From an uncultured Prevotellaceae bacterium (GTDB lineage Bacteria > Bacteroidota > Bacteroidia > Bacteroidales > Bacteroidaceae): DNA of 64,000 nucleotides. Shown here one piece after another: positions 9,501 to 16,457 of the stretch (the first letter of the stretch is position 1; every line of letters begins with the position of its first letter). The translations under genes were made by a program, and so were the position numbers. The stretch lies in assembly GCA_900313615.1 (NCBI GenBank), contig OMRP01000005.1, forward strand, positions 1 through 64,000, in the 5' to 3' direction. The notes beneath the pieces were generated by a model. It was not told the origin of the DNA and made no database searches. It saw only the letters and a program-made list of their open reading frames with translations.

Positions 9501-9904
9501 AGAAAATATACGAGTTGGAACAACTGACAACGGCTGATATCTCGGAACTGGAGCGTATCTTATGGCAGGAACTGGGCAGCAAGGATGATTATATCCGCTA
9601 TACGAAAGACATGGCCTGTGGCAGCAATGTGGCTGTCTTTATCCGTTCGATGGTCGGTGTGGACCGGAAAAACGCCGTCAGGCGTTTCAGCGATTTCATC
9701 TCGGGCAGTGAACTGAGCGCCGAACAGGAAGAGTTCCTTTTGAACATTATCGCTTATGTCTGCGAGAACGGCGACATCACGAAGGATATCGTGGTCAACG
9801 AACCTCCTTTTGACCAACAACTATCCGTTTTCACTCCCTATATGCTGCCTCTCGCGAAATACATTGATACCATCCACGGGGTGATAACGCCGCAGACGGC
9901 GTAA
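6509..9904 (+). CDS. hsdR: type I restriction endonuclease subunit HsdR (EcoEI-like)
   Basis: A 1131-aa motor and nuclease subunit. In order: a DUF4145-like helical domain (about 1-125); a Pro/Thr-rich linker (about 133-175); an N-terminal nuclease domain with the PD-(D/E)xK pattern ending in IEAKR (about 269-273); an SF2 helicase with Walker A ATGTGKT (about 382), IIDEAH (about 477) and motif III LTATP; helicase motif VI MIGRGTRL; and a C-terminal region typical of EcoEI HsdR. It starts 14 bp after hsdS. HsdR translocates DNA with ATP and cuts unmethylated DNA at a distance from the HsdS site. All key motifs look intact, so the system is probably active. Confidence 0.95.
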   Translation: MRNFDYLQELGLTDLHNFCSVAEELQVSNPDLSAISARKALEYMVRSLYVMKNIEIPERASLFELVDGEAFREFIGDDKVMMAVHYVRKVGNNGAHGVPVTKREAFFCLLNIYNVVAAILLKLTLIKEVKPFDKDLLPKKPQTPSLTPTTVTVTPQSTIVKTTDKEAVNDKTPVAEIPTDISEAETRKLYIDLMLKEAGWEVLDMEGAIQPSKACIEVEVDGMPHYGDTGHQRKYTDGQMAAEEIAITEGGKGYCDYVLFGSNGLPLAVIEAKRTSASPMKGKHQAELYASCLEKRYGVRPVIYCTNGFVTHVIDGLGYPARRLYAFHTENDLELLIQKRQRHDITDFSVKDNITDRHYQKMAIKSVCEHFNKMHRRGLLVMATGTGKTRVAISLTDVLARNGWVKNVLFLADRIPLVSQAHKNFVKLLPHMTTSILSEDKDPDTNARITFSTYQTMINYIDTDEKAFSIGRFDLIIIDEAHRSIFGKYSAIFNYFDGLLVGLTATPRDEVDRSTYEIFQMEQGQPNYAYELDDAVAEGYLVNYKGFKRGSMILREGIKYSNLSQEEKEQLEKVWDYEKARKAIDGKEDYHRDIENNEIFSYIFNQDTIDHVLQDLMENGLKVQSGERIGKSIVFAYNHRHAEMIVERFYVLYPEYAGENGDFCALIDNYVTYSKDLIDKFEIRDGNPQIAVSVDMLDTGIDVPDVLNLVFFKTVKSKIKFMQMIGRGTRLSKNIFGMGKDKDCFYIFDWCRNFEFFDKNPDGSTGQIVQSLTEKIFTLRAKMAFHLQHQKYQEDEYAKGLHDEIKTLLKGQVALLSDSHISVRERWEAVSHFKDDGAWVYLSEVDVNTLGTEIAPLLPKNTLDENAKKFDALVLMIELSLLDDETNAVKPVHSVQTIAEKLQEKATLPQVQAKMPTIKEVLSEVAWQNVSLQWLEKVREDLRDLLKFLMGQNNQWFSVDIEDKITDEGMAAGIMPRMSYKQSVLDFLSKNRNLPVLKKIYELEQLTTADISELERILWQELGSKDDYIRYTKDMACGSNVAVFIRSMVGVDRKNAVRRFSDFISGSELSAEQEEFLLNIIAYVCENGDITKDIVVNEPPFDQQLSVFTPYMLPLAKYIDTIHGVITPQTA

Positions 9905-9940
9905 TGCCTTTTGATTCTTATGTTGCATGAAGAAAATAAC

Positions 9941-10567
9941 ATGTACCATCCAATAGACACCAACAACTGGGACAGACGGGAACTGTATGAGCATTTCTCG
10001 CGCCTGAAAATGCCACATTATGCCTTGGCGGCAAATATCGACGTGACCAATCTGCTGAAGTTCAAAAGGCGCGAAGGCCTGTCGTTCTATCTCTCGTTGA
10101 TTTACCTCACTACGGAAGTGCTCAATAGCATCGACAATTTCCATTTGAGAATCATCGATGGACAGGTGGTACGTTTTGACACCATCCACACCAATTTCAC
10201 TCACAAGCGGCATGAAGAACAGGTGTTCCGTTTTCATACGGCTCCTTTCGAAGGGACGTTGCGTGAATATGTGGAGGCGACAACAAAGGCGATAGCGGGG
10301 CAGAGTACACTCTTCGGAGGCATGGGCGACATTCCCAACGTGGTCTATTGCTCGTGTGCGCCGAACCTCGATGCCACGGCCCTCCTCAATCCGGGAATGG
10401 AGAACCCTGATGACGCTATACCAAGAGTCAACTGGGGAAAATACGTGGAACGAAACGGACGATGGGTAACCAACGTGACCTTCACCGCTAACCATCGTTT
10501 TATTGATGGTTACCATATCGGCCTCTTCTTCGAACGGCTCCAAACGGCCATCGACCACCTTGCCTAA
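9941..10567 (+). CDS. CatA-like O-acetyltransferase (chloramphenicol acetyltransferase family)
   Basis: A 208-aa protein of the CAT fold that transfers acetyl from acetyl-CoA to an acceptor hydroxyl. The catalytic pattern HxxxDG is present as HRFIDG close to the C-terminus (about residues 188-193), as in active CAT enzymes. The open frame extends upstream to a TTG at 9911 and an ATG at 9920, but ATG 9941 gives the usual family length and is preceded by GAAGAAAA. It begins only 36 bp after hsdR with no visible terminator, so it may be transcribed with the restriction operon. Whether the substrate is chloramphenicol or another alcohol cannot be told from sequence; many chromosomal Bacteroidetes members have no proven resistance role. 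Confidence 0.85.
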   Translation: MYHPIDTNNWDRRELYEHFSRLKMPHYALAANIDVTNLLKFKRREGLSFYLSLIYLTTEVLNSIDNFHLRIIDGQVVRFDTIHTNFTHKRHEEQVFRFHTAPFEGTLREYVEATTKAIAGQSTLFGGMGDIPNVVYCSCAPNLDATALLNPGMENPDDAIPRVNWGKYVERNGRWVTNVTFTANHRFIDGYHIGLFFERLQTAIDHLA

Positions 10568-10667
10568 CAGAATGAATACCTCCTTTCATGTGGTATTTGA
10601 GATTCTGATGGTCATACGTCACTCACGGTGATATTCTATTCTCCTTTGATATAAAGGCTCAATAACA

Positions 10668-10704
10668 AATTCGGGGAGCAACCGTTTTGGTTGCTCCCCG
10701 AATT
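10668..10704. terminator. 16-bp perfect hairpin
   Basis: AATTCGGGGAGCAACC (10668-10683) is the exact reverse complement of 10689-10704, around the loop GTTTT. No T-run follows on either strand, so it is either an intrinsic terminator of relaxed form or another structured element. It lies 100 bp after the cat-like gene. Confidence 0.55.
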
Positions 10705-10732
10705 AAAATATCCCGAATGAGAGAATCGTAGA

Positions 10733-10766
10733 ATTCGTAACTCGTCACTCATCACTCGTAACTCGC
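10733..10766 (+). repeat. ACTCGTCACTCATC-type array
   Basis: Irregular 7-8-bp units (CGTAACTCGTCACTCATC, ACTCGTAACTCGC) end exactly at an ATG at 10767. The placement is the same as for the arrays at 12904, 15468, 39601 and 43505. Confidence 0.7.
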
Positions 10767-10934
10767 ATGAAACATTCAGTGGGCAAAAGCCCTAACATCC
10801 TTAGGTTAATAATAATATGTGGTACACTAACCAATAGAAATAAAAGTGTAAAACAATTAAATCTTCTCGGTCGTGAATCAAGTCTTCTTTTGCAAATATA
10901 CCTTAAATTTTATATTTTACAACATATTTTTTGA
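10767..10934 (+). CDS. doubtful 55-aa ORF following a repeat array
   Basis: An open frame of 55 codons starting MKHSVGKSPNILRL begins directly after a short-unit array, the same arrangement as several real genes here. There is no recognisable domain, the composition drifts to A/T-rich codons at its end, and no Shine-Dalgarno-like sequence is visible. I list it only because of the array-ATG junction. Confidence 0.2.
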   Translation: MKHSVGKSPNILRLIIICGTLTNRNKSVKQLNLLGRESSLLLQIYLKFYILQHIF

Positions 10935-11171
10935 ATATTTTTTCTGTTGTTTATCAAATAGCAAAGAAAGTGTTACATTTGATGAGGTTATCATATCACA
11001 TGAAAGGGCCATGCCAAGCATAGAATTTTATTATTGTGGGTTGATAATGGACCAAATGTATAATCGGGGACTCAATCCGATTCTCAAGAAATATGCTTTT
11101 TTATTCTTTCTAACCTCTATTTTTCCTATACATTCTGTGGACAAAAATATGTGTTTCTCTCTTTTTTTTAC

Positions 11172-11179
11172 TATCTTTG
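11172..11179 (+). promoter_or_regulatory. -7 box of rhodanese gene cluster
   Basis: TATCTTTG, followed by C, is a consensus Bacteroidetes -7 element 51 bp before the ATG at 11231. No good -33 TTTG is visible at the usual spacing. Confidence 0.6.
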
Positions 11180-11230
11180 CCCCTAGATTTTAAGATATTG
11201 CATCAAATCATTGATCAGAGCAACGAACAC

Positions 11231-11614
11231 ATGAAAAAAATCTTAGCCATCCTTTTGGCCACATTGGGTTTGAATACAGCCTGCAGCCAAGACTATGAAA
11301 ATATGGAGGTGAAAGAGTTTGCCGAACTGACAGCAGACTCCTGTGTTGTTATCCTCGACGTGCGCAAGGCAGATGAGTATGCTGAAGGTCACCTCAAGGG
11401 GGCCATCCTCATCGACCAATTCCAAGACGATTTCGTCGAGCAAGCCAAGGCCAAACTACCGAAGGACAAGACCATCGCCATCTATTGCCGCAGTGGTCGT
11501 CGTTCCGCCTCTGCCGCCGGCAAACTGGCTTCAGAAGGTTACCGCTGTGTTAACCTCAGAGGCGGCATCAAAGCATGGATGGAAGCTGGTATGCCAATAG
11601 AACGCCATGACTGA
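11231..11614 (+). CDS. rhodanese-like lipoprotein
   Basis: A 127-aa single-domain rhodanese with a lipoprotein signal peptide ending in NTAC (lipid cysteine at residue 17). The active-site loop is CRSGRRS (cysteine near residue 84), the normal six-residue persulfide-forming loop, so the enzyme should be catalytically competent as a sulfur carrier or sulfurtransferase in the periplasm. The longer frame from 11177 overlaps the -7 box, so ATG 11231 is used. The last bases overlap the next gene (ATGACTGA at 11607-11614), which implies cotranscription. Confidence 0.88.
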   Translation: MKKILAILLATLGLNTACSQDYENMEVKEFAELTADSCVVILDVRKADEYAEGHLKGAILIDQFQDDFVEQAKAKLPKDKTIAIYCRSGRRSASAAGKLASEGYRCVNLRGGIKAWMEAGMPIERHD

Positions 11615-12272
11615 GAAAATACATAACAGCGTAGAGTTGATGGAGCTCATCAACCGTATCGGGTTCCTGCCTTTGCTCGACAGCGGTATCCGTGGCTTCT
11701 CGGCCGAAGATATGGTTGACGAGGACTGTCGCTATGTATTGCTTCCTGATGGCGGTTGGGACTGGCCGTTGTGGAAATGGAAAGGCAGCATCATTACCGA
11801 AGGTGGTTTTGTCTATGGCAAGTTTTTCGCGAACAAGGCAGGATTTATCAGTCGCGAGTGGTGGCCAGATTTCTGCAACTATCGTCGCAGTGTCCATCCT
11901 TCACCTTCAGAAGGCAGCATCGAAGAAACCATTCTTTTGACGCTTCAGGAACATGGCAGCCTTATTACCCGTGAACTCCGTGCCGCCTGCGGTTTCACCG
12001 GTCCCAAGATGCGGAGCCGATTTGACAGTTTCATCACCCGTCTACAGATGGCCTGCCGCATCGTCACCGAGGATTTTGTCTATCCTGTGGACAAGCACGG
12101 AAGAGAATATGGTTGGGGCTGGTCGTTGCTTACCACCCCCGAACAGCTCTATGGCCGCGACGCATGTCGATGCCCTCGTTCACCCAAGGAATCTATTGAC
12201 CGTATCATGCAACAGATGAAGACAATCTGTCCTCAAGCTACCGACGAGCAGGTGATGAAGATGATTAAATAA
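11607..12272 (+). CDS. AlkZ-related protein
   Basis: A 221-aa soluble protein with a short N-terminal part rich in Trp (GGWDWPLWKWKG, about residues 48-59) and a region ITRELRAACGFTGPKMRSRF (about 118-137) that looks like a winged-helix recognition segment. I associate this family, from memory, with the name AlkZ-related protein: a shorter relative of the AlkZ/YcaQ DNA glycosylases for alkylated or crosslinked DNA. The key catalytic motif of true AlkZ was not identified, so glycosylase activity is only a possibility. The start overlaps the rhodanese stop by 8 bp and the next gene starts 40 bp downstream. Confidence 0.55.
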   Translation: MTEKIHNSVELMELINRIGFLPLLDSGIRGFSAEDMVDEDCRYVLLPDGGWDWPLWKWKGSIITEGGFVYGKFFANKAGFISREWWPDFCNYRRSVHPSPSEGSIEETILLTLQEHGSLITRELRAACGFTGPKMRSRFDSFITRLQMACRIVTEDFVYPVDKHGREYGWGWSLLTTPEQLYGRDACRCPRSPKESIDRIMQQMKTICPQATDEQVMKMIK

Positions 12273-12312
12273 ATCACAGGGAACAATACAAACAATTTAG
12301 ACCATACGAATC

Positions 12313-12960
12313 ATGACACCACAAGAGAAAAGAAACGAGTTGCTGGCACAAAAGATGATAAAGAATCTGCAACGCCGCAATATGGAGGCCTTCTACTGTC
12401 CGACAGCAGTGGAGACCGTCAAGAAAATATCCGCACTCATTGAAGACGGAAACAGTGTGACATGGGGTGGCTCAATGTCTGTCCAAGACCTTGGACTACC
12501 TGATTATCTCAGGAACCGCGGCACGTTGGAAGTGCTTGACCGGGATTTAGTAGAAACACCTGAAGAAAAGAAGGCGATGTACCTCAAGGCTTTCACCGCC
12601 GATGTCTACCTCACCAGCGCCAACGCCATATCTGAGGATGGCGTCATTGTGAACATCGATGGCAATGGAAACCGCATAGCTGCTATCAGCTGGGGCCCGA
12701 AGAAAGTGATTTTTATTATCGGCCTGAATAAAGTGGCCCAGACCACAGAGGCGGCGCTGGCAAGAGCAAGAAGTACCGCGGCTCCCATCAACGCACAACG
12801 TTTTGACATGGACACGCCTTGTTCGAGTGATGGCGTATGTCACAACTGCCATTCTCCCGAGAGCATTTGCAGTTACATTCATTTCCTTAGAAATTCCAGA
12901 ACTAAAAAACTCACAAACTCACAAACCTCATGGCAAATAACTGCGAAAACTGTAAACTAA
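12313..12960 (+). CDS. LUD-domain (lactate utilization type) protein with altered C-terminus
   Basis: A 215-aa protein of the LUD/DUF162 family (LutC-like fold), recognised by VTWGGSMSVQDLGLPDYL (about residues 49-66), the DVYLTSANAISEDG segment and VIFIIGLNKV. A cysteine cluster (CSSDGVCHNCHSPESIC, about 176-192) is typical of the short Bacteroidetes/Firmicutes members. The tail after HFLRNSR is encoded by a short-unit repeat array (12904-12929) and then by the first bases of the next gene in another frame, so the last 18 or so residues are not family sequence. The native C-terminus seems to have been replaced. It may still fold, since the change is terminal. Confidence 0.8.
   Translation: MTPQEKRNELLAQKMIKNLQRRNMEAFYCPTAVETVKKISALIEDGNSVTWGGSMSVQDLGLPDYLRNRGTLEVLDRDLVETPEEKKAMYLKAFTADVYLTSANAISEDGVIVNIDGNGNRIAAISWGPKKVIFIIGLNKVAQTTEAALARARSTAAPINAQRFDMDTPCSSDGVCHNCHSPESICSYIHFLRNSRTKKLTNSQTSWQITAKTVN
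12904..12929 (+). repeat. ACTCACAA array directly before a start codon
   Basis: The units AAAAAACTCACAAACTCAC and AAACCTC run exactly up to the ATG at 12930. The array lies inside the 3' end of the LUD gene and encodes part of its abnormal tail. Confidence 0.8.
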
Positions 12961-13115
12961 GGGCACGTTATGACAGGAAGCCCAATTCTTTTTTAGGTAA
13001 GTTCTGGCGTTGGCATATCAACTTCTGTCCAGGTTGGAAACAGTATTTCAACAGTCTGAGTGAAGATGAAAAGAAAGTGCTCAGAGAGAAATACAATTTC
13101 CAGAAATACCAATAA
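12930..13115 (+). CDS. small CxxC protein, 61 aa, unknown function
   Basis: A 61-aa basic protein starting MANNCENCKLRARYD, with CxxC at residues 5-8, a third cysteine near residue 33 (INFCPGW) and a charged helical C-terminus. The compact, Trp-rich sequence and the placement between two small genes suggest a real conserved protein. It overlaps the end of the LUD frame by 31 bp in a different frame. CxxC could bind zinc or iron or act in redox chemistry. No function is known to me. Confidence 0.65.
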   Translation: MANNCENCKLRARYDRKPNSFLGKFWRWHINFCPGWKQYFNSLSEDEKKVLREKYNFQKYQ

Positions 13116-13124
13116 TGAGCATGA

Positions 13125-13439
13125 ATGGACAGAATGAATAAAGTACGTATAACTGCACTTCGTCAGTCTGTTTATGAAGACCTGATGGCGAAATACGAGA
13201 ATCCCATTGAACACACATGCGATGTGAAGGAAGGCCAGCAATGGATTTCCATTGATGGCAAATGTCCTCAAGGTATGTGTCCAGCGGCATGGTCTTCCAT
13301 GAGAGAATTTGTGGAGGCCTTGGCGCAAGGCAAGGGAAATTTCTATGACGGTTGGATGAAGAATCCCATGAGTGCGATGATTAGTTGCAACGATGGTTTC
13401 CGTCCGTTCAGTTTCTATATCGAGGTGGTGGACGAATAA
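13125..13439 (+). CDS. TIGR04076-like small protein
   Basis: A 104-aa protein (95-101 aa if translation starts at the ATG at 13134). It begins KVRITALRQSVYEDLMAKY and contains CPQGMCPAAWSSM (about residues 48-60) and a conserved C-terminal NDGFRPFSFYI, which match what I know of the TIGR04076 family of small Cys-containing proteins. The function is unknown. It follows the 61-aa gene by 9 bp and closes the rhodanese-AlkZ-LUD run; the next gene is convergent. Confidence 0.65.
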   Translation: MDRMNKVRITALRQSVYEDLMAKYENPIEHTCDVKEGQQWISIDGKCPQGMCPAAWSSMREFVEALAQGKGNFYDGWMKNPMSAMISCNDGFRPFSFYIEVVDE

Positions 13440-13500
13440 AGTTGAAAGTGGGCGATGGTGGTGCTGTCGTCCTTTTTTCAGGATAAACGACCTCGTCTTT

Positions 13501-14919
13501 TCAGTCCCAGCATTCCAATTCTTCTGCTATTTCTGGTAATTGCTTTCGGTGAAAAACAGGTTCCTTGATGCCTTGTCGCTTTTGTGTCTTGTAGTCATCG
13601 AGCAAGCGGAAGACATACTTGCCGAGTGTGACGATGGCGATAAGATTGCAGATCGTTAAGAGGGCCATACATAAATCGCCCAGGTTCCATACAAATTCAA
13701 GGCTGGCCAAGGCGCCGATAATCACAAACACGCCTCCAGAGAAGATACGGTAAATGGCAAGGGCCGTTTCACTAGAGGTCATGAAGCGGATATTTGCTTC
13801 ACCGTAATAGTAATTGCCGATGATGGATGAAAAGGCAAACAAAAAAATGGCCAAGGCAATGAATATGGGACCAAACGAGCCAATCTCGGAACCTAATGCG
13901 GCTTGTGTCAGCGCAATGCCATTCAATTCGGGCACGTCGTACAGACCGCTGATGAGAATCACGAAAGCGGTGCACGAACAGACAAGGAGGGTGTCGGTAA
14001 AAACGCCTAACGCCTGGACAAGACCTTGCTTGATAGGGTGGGTGACTGTTGCCGTCGCTGCCACATTGGGCGCACTTCCTTCACCGGCTTCGTTGCTGAA
14101 CAATCCTCGTTTCACACCATTCATGATTGTTGCTCCCAATGCTCCACCTAACCCTTGCTCCAAACCGAATGCATTGGTCACGATGACTTTCAGCACGTGA
14201 GGTATATGTTCCAGGTTCATCATGACAATCACGATGGCCAAAATAAAGTAGCCGATGGCCATGATTGGAACGAGGATGGAACTGACGTGGGCTATGCGAT
14301 GAATGCCGCCAAAGACGATGAATAATGCGATGGCAGCGAGAATGGCCCCAACAACCATAGGGTTCCAGCCAAAGGCTTCTTGCATGGCTCCGCAGATGGT
14401 ATTGCTTTGAATACTGTTGTAGGATAGTCCAAACGTGATGGTGATTAAGATGGCAAACAGATAGGCCATCCATTTGCAGTGCAGACCATGCATGATGTAA
14501 TAGGCCGGTCCGCCGATAAATGAATCCTTATGACGTTTCTTGAACAGTTGACCGAGTGTTGATTCCACAAATGCCGTCGCCGAACCAAGAAGGGCAATCA
14601 CCCACATCCAAAAAATGGCTCCGGGACCGCCAACGGCAATAGCTGTGGCGACACCGGCCAGGTTCCCCGTCCCAACACGTGTGGCGACGGATACGGCAAA
14701 GGCTTGGAATGATGATACGTGTTTGCGTTGGATTTGTTTGTCTGTTAGGTTGCCGATTGTAGATGTGGCCGAATCGGTGAGCAACCTGAACATTTCCCCA
14801 ATCATGCGAAACTGCACGCCTTTCGTCTTGATAGTAAACCATAGGCCGCAAATCACCAATGCGCCAACAAGTCCTACTCCCCAGATGGTATCGTTCAGTT
14901 GTGTAATCAATTCGTTCAT
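13501..14919 (-). CDS. alanine/glycine:cation symporter (AGCS family)
   Basis: A 472-aa integral membrane protein with about eleven hydrophobic segments. The family signature is clear: FQAFAVSVATRVGTGNLAGVATAI near residues 81-104 and NEAGEGSAPN near 281-290, characteristic of sodium- or proton-driven alanine/glycine symporters. The frame is open to 14949, but ATG 14919 starts the typical MNELITQLNDTIWG and is preceded by TAGAAAAG. It is convergent with the TIGR04076-like gene and follows the zinc-ribbon gene on the same strand by 57 bp. Confidence 0.93.
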   Translation of the reverse strand: MNELITQLNDTIWGVGLVGALVICGLWFTIKTKGVQFRMIGEMFRLLTDSATSTIGNLTDKQIQRKHVSSFQAFAVSVATRVGTGNLAGVATAIAVGGPGAIFWMWVIALLGSATAFVESTLGQLFKKRHKDSFIGGPAYYIMHGLHCKWMAYLFAILITITFGLSYNSIQSNTICGAMQEAFGWNPMVVGAILAAIALFIVFGGIHRIAHVSSILVPIMAIGYFILAIVIVMMNLEHIPHVLKVIVTNAFGLEQGLGGALGATIMNGVKRGLFSNEAGEGSAPNVAATATVTHPIKQGLVQALGVFTDTLLVCSCTAFVILISGLYDVPELNGIALTQAALGSEIGSFGPIFIALAIFLFAFSSIIGNYYYGEANIRFMTSSETALAIYRIFSGGVFVIIGALASLEFVWNLGDLCMALLTICNLIAIVTLGKYVFRLLDDYKTQKRQGIKEPVFHRKQLPEIAEELECWD

Positions 14920-14976
14920 ATCTTTTCTAAATAACGCTTTCGAAAACAAACGTGATGTTTGTCTTCAAGGCACGAC

Positions 14977-15270
14977 TCAGGTCCAAAACTCCTTCTCGCC
15001 GGTATCTTCCATTTGGCCTCCACACTTAGGACAGGTTCGTTTGTCCCATATCCTAATGTCGGCGCTACCACAACGCAGGCATAGTCTGCCTACTTCACTA
15101 CGGTAGGATGGGGCAACGTCGGCGATAATGCCACCTACCACGATGTTCTGAATGGTCTTGCAGTCAGGGCATGACATGGGAGTAATATGTTGGCGAAAGA
15201 GTCCTCTTCCTTCATATACCTCGGCTTCATAGCCACATGTCTGGCAACGATATTTCAGTTTATATGCCAT
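14977..15270 (-). CDS. zinc-ribbon protein
   Basis: A 97-aa soluble protein with four CxxC knuckles: CQTC, CPDC, CLRC and CPKC, enough for two zinc sites. It starts MAYKLKYRCQTC. The longer frame to 15399 would run through the -7 box at 15294-15301 and has atypical composition, so ATG 15270 is used. No enzymatic domain is visible; zinc-dependent nucleic-acid or protein contact is the usual guess for such ribbons. Confidence 0.75.
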   Translation of the reverse strand: MAYKLKYRCQTCGYEAEVYEGRGLFRQHITPMSCPDCKTIQNIVVGGIIADVAPSYRSEVGRLCLRCGSADIRIWDKRTCPKCGGQMEDTGEKEFWT

Positions 15271-15293
15271 CTCCAACTCATTGGTCTTATGTG

Positions 15294-15301
15294 CAAAAAT
15301 A
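15294..15301 (-). promoter_or_regulatory. -7 box of zinc-ribbon gene
   Basis: On the minus strand this reads TATTTTTG followed by C, a Bacteroidetes -7 element 23 bp before the ATG at 15270. Confidence 0.5.
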
Positions 15302-15430
15302 ATCATTATTTTTATATCTGTCGCATATTTTATGTCACTTTGTTGTTGATTTTGAGAATTATTTAGAAATGACCGGTACAACCGCCTTGACTTGTGCATG
15401 AAGCTCTTTAACGCTCATTAACGATAGTTC

Positions 15431-15462
15431 TTTGGTAATCTAGCAGCAATTGGGTACCTTTG
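15431..15462 (+). promoter_or_regulatory. promoter of yjbQ gene
   Basis: TTTG at 15431-15434, a 20-bp spacer and TACCTTTG at 15455-15462 form a full Bacteroidetes promoter. The mRNA leader consists mainly of the short-unit array that runs to the start codon. Confidence 0.75.
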
Positions 15463-15467
15463 TATTA

Positions 15468-15493
15468 CTCAATAACTCACAAACTCACAAACA
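15468..15493 (+). repeat. ACTCACAA array in the leader of yjbQ
   Basis: Units CTCAATAACTCACAAA and CTCACAAACA run directly into the ATG at 15494 and lie downstream of the promoter, so they form the 5' untranslated leader. Confidence 0.8.
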
Positions 15494-15907
15494 ATGCTCC
15501 ATCAAATAGAGATAAAACTGAAACCTAGAACAAGAGGATTTCACCTCGTAACGAGCGAGATAGTAAGCCAACTGCCACAGTTGCCACAGACGGGTATCGT
15601 CAATATCTTCACGAAACATACGAGTTGTGGACTATGCATTAACGAGAATTATGACCCCGATGTGAGGGGCGATATGGAACGTATCTTCAACTACTTGGTG
15701 CCGGAGAACCAGCCATACTATGAACATACGCTGGAAGGATCGGATGATATGCCCGCACATGCCAAGTCCACGTTATGTGGTGTCAGCCTTACCATACCCA
15801 TCACCAAGGGAAAACTGAATATGGGCACATGGCAGGGTATCTATTTGTGTGAATTCCGCAATGATGGCGGACCAAGAAAACTGGTGGTTACTGTCATAGG
15901 TGAATAA
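15494..15907 (+). CDS. yjbQ: YjbQ family protein (secondary thiamine-phosphate synthase-like)
   Basis: A 137-aa protein of the YjbQ/UPF0047 family. The signature residues are present in FTKHTSCGLCINENYDPDVR (about 40-59), HAKSTLCG (about 88-95) and the C-terminal GTWQGIYLCEFR. Family members show weak thiamine-phosphate synthase activity in vivo, but the physiological role is not settled. It is preceded by a strong promoter and followed 26 bp later by a nitroreductase gene, with which it is probably cotranscribed. Confidence 0.88.
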   Translation: MLHQIEIKLKPRTRGFHLVTSEIVSQLPQLPQTGIVNIFTKHTSCGLCINENYDPDVRGDMERIFNYLVPENQPYYEHTLEGSDDMPAHAKSTLCGVSLTIPITKGKLNMGTWQGIYLCEFRNDGGPRKLVVTVIGE

Positions 15908-15933
15908 ATAATAACCCAATAACATATAACGAT

Positions 15934-16431
15934 ATGGATTTTTTGGAACTAATCAAAAATAGGTATAGTTGTAGGAACTACCAACCTACCCGTGTTGAAC
16001 AGGAGAAACTGGATTATATCATGGAATGTGTCCGCTTGGCTCCGTCGGCCTGTAACAAACAACCGTGGACGTTTCGCGTGATTGGTGATGATGAGGGCAG
16101 GTCAAAACTGAGCCAATGTTACAATCGGGAATGGTTCGCTACGGCTCCTGTCGTCGTTATTGCCTCCGTTCTACATGATGATGAATGGGTACGGGCAGAC
16201 GGAAAGCATCATGGTGACATCGATGTGGCTATCGCTGTGGAGCATCTGTGCTTGGCTGCTACGGAACAGGGTCTTGGCACCTGTTGGGTGTGCAATTTCG
16301 ACGTGGAACGTTGTAAAAAGGCTTTTGGGATGGGGGAAAATGAGGAACCTGTCGTCTTGATTCCATTGGGCTATCCTGCCGACGAGCCAAAGGCCAAGAT
16401 GCGTAAGCCCATGGAAGAAATTCTTTACTAA
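15934..16431 (+). CDS. nitroreductase family protein
   Basis: A 165-aa flavoprotein of the nitroreductase fold. The N-terminal NRYSCRNYQPTRV is the FMN-phosphate-binding segment and LGTCWVCNFD (about residues 111-120) is the typical central motif. It should bind FMN and use NAD(P)H to reduce an unidentified acceptor. It lies 26 bp after yjbQ. The family is broad, so the substrate cannot be assigned. Confidence 0.88.
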   Translation: MDFLELIKNRYSCRNYQPTRVEQEKLDYIMECVRLAPSACNKQPWTFRVIGDDEGRSKLSQCYNREWFATAPVVVIASVLHDDEWVRADGKHHGDIDVAIAVEHLCLAATEQGLGTCWVCNFDVERCKKAFGMGENEEPVVLIPLGYPADEPKAKMRKPMEEILY

Positions 16432-16457
16432 ACCAATGGCAATAGAGATTTTTTTCC

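Larger units (their letters stand above)
10568..11230. other. long intergenic region after the cat-like gene
   Basis: About 660 bases without a well-supported gene. It holds a strong palindromic hairpin (10668-10704), a short-unit array (10733-10766) followed by a doubtful 55-codon frame, very A/T-rich DNA, and the -7 box of the rhodanese gene (11172-11179). A 106-codon frame at 10873-11193 is judged spurious. Confidence 0.7.

Noticed and set aside
9821-10558. 245-codon minus-strand frame opposite the cat-like gene
   Set aside because: The plus-strand gene has the full CAT pattern; the minus frame crosses the hsdR end as well.
10873-11193. 106-codon plus-strand frame upstream of the rhodanese gene
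   Set aside because: The product is rich in Phe, Tyr and Ile from A/T-rich DNA, has no domain, and its end overlaps the -7 box of the next gene.
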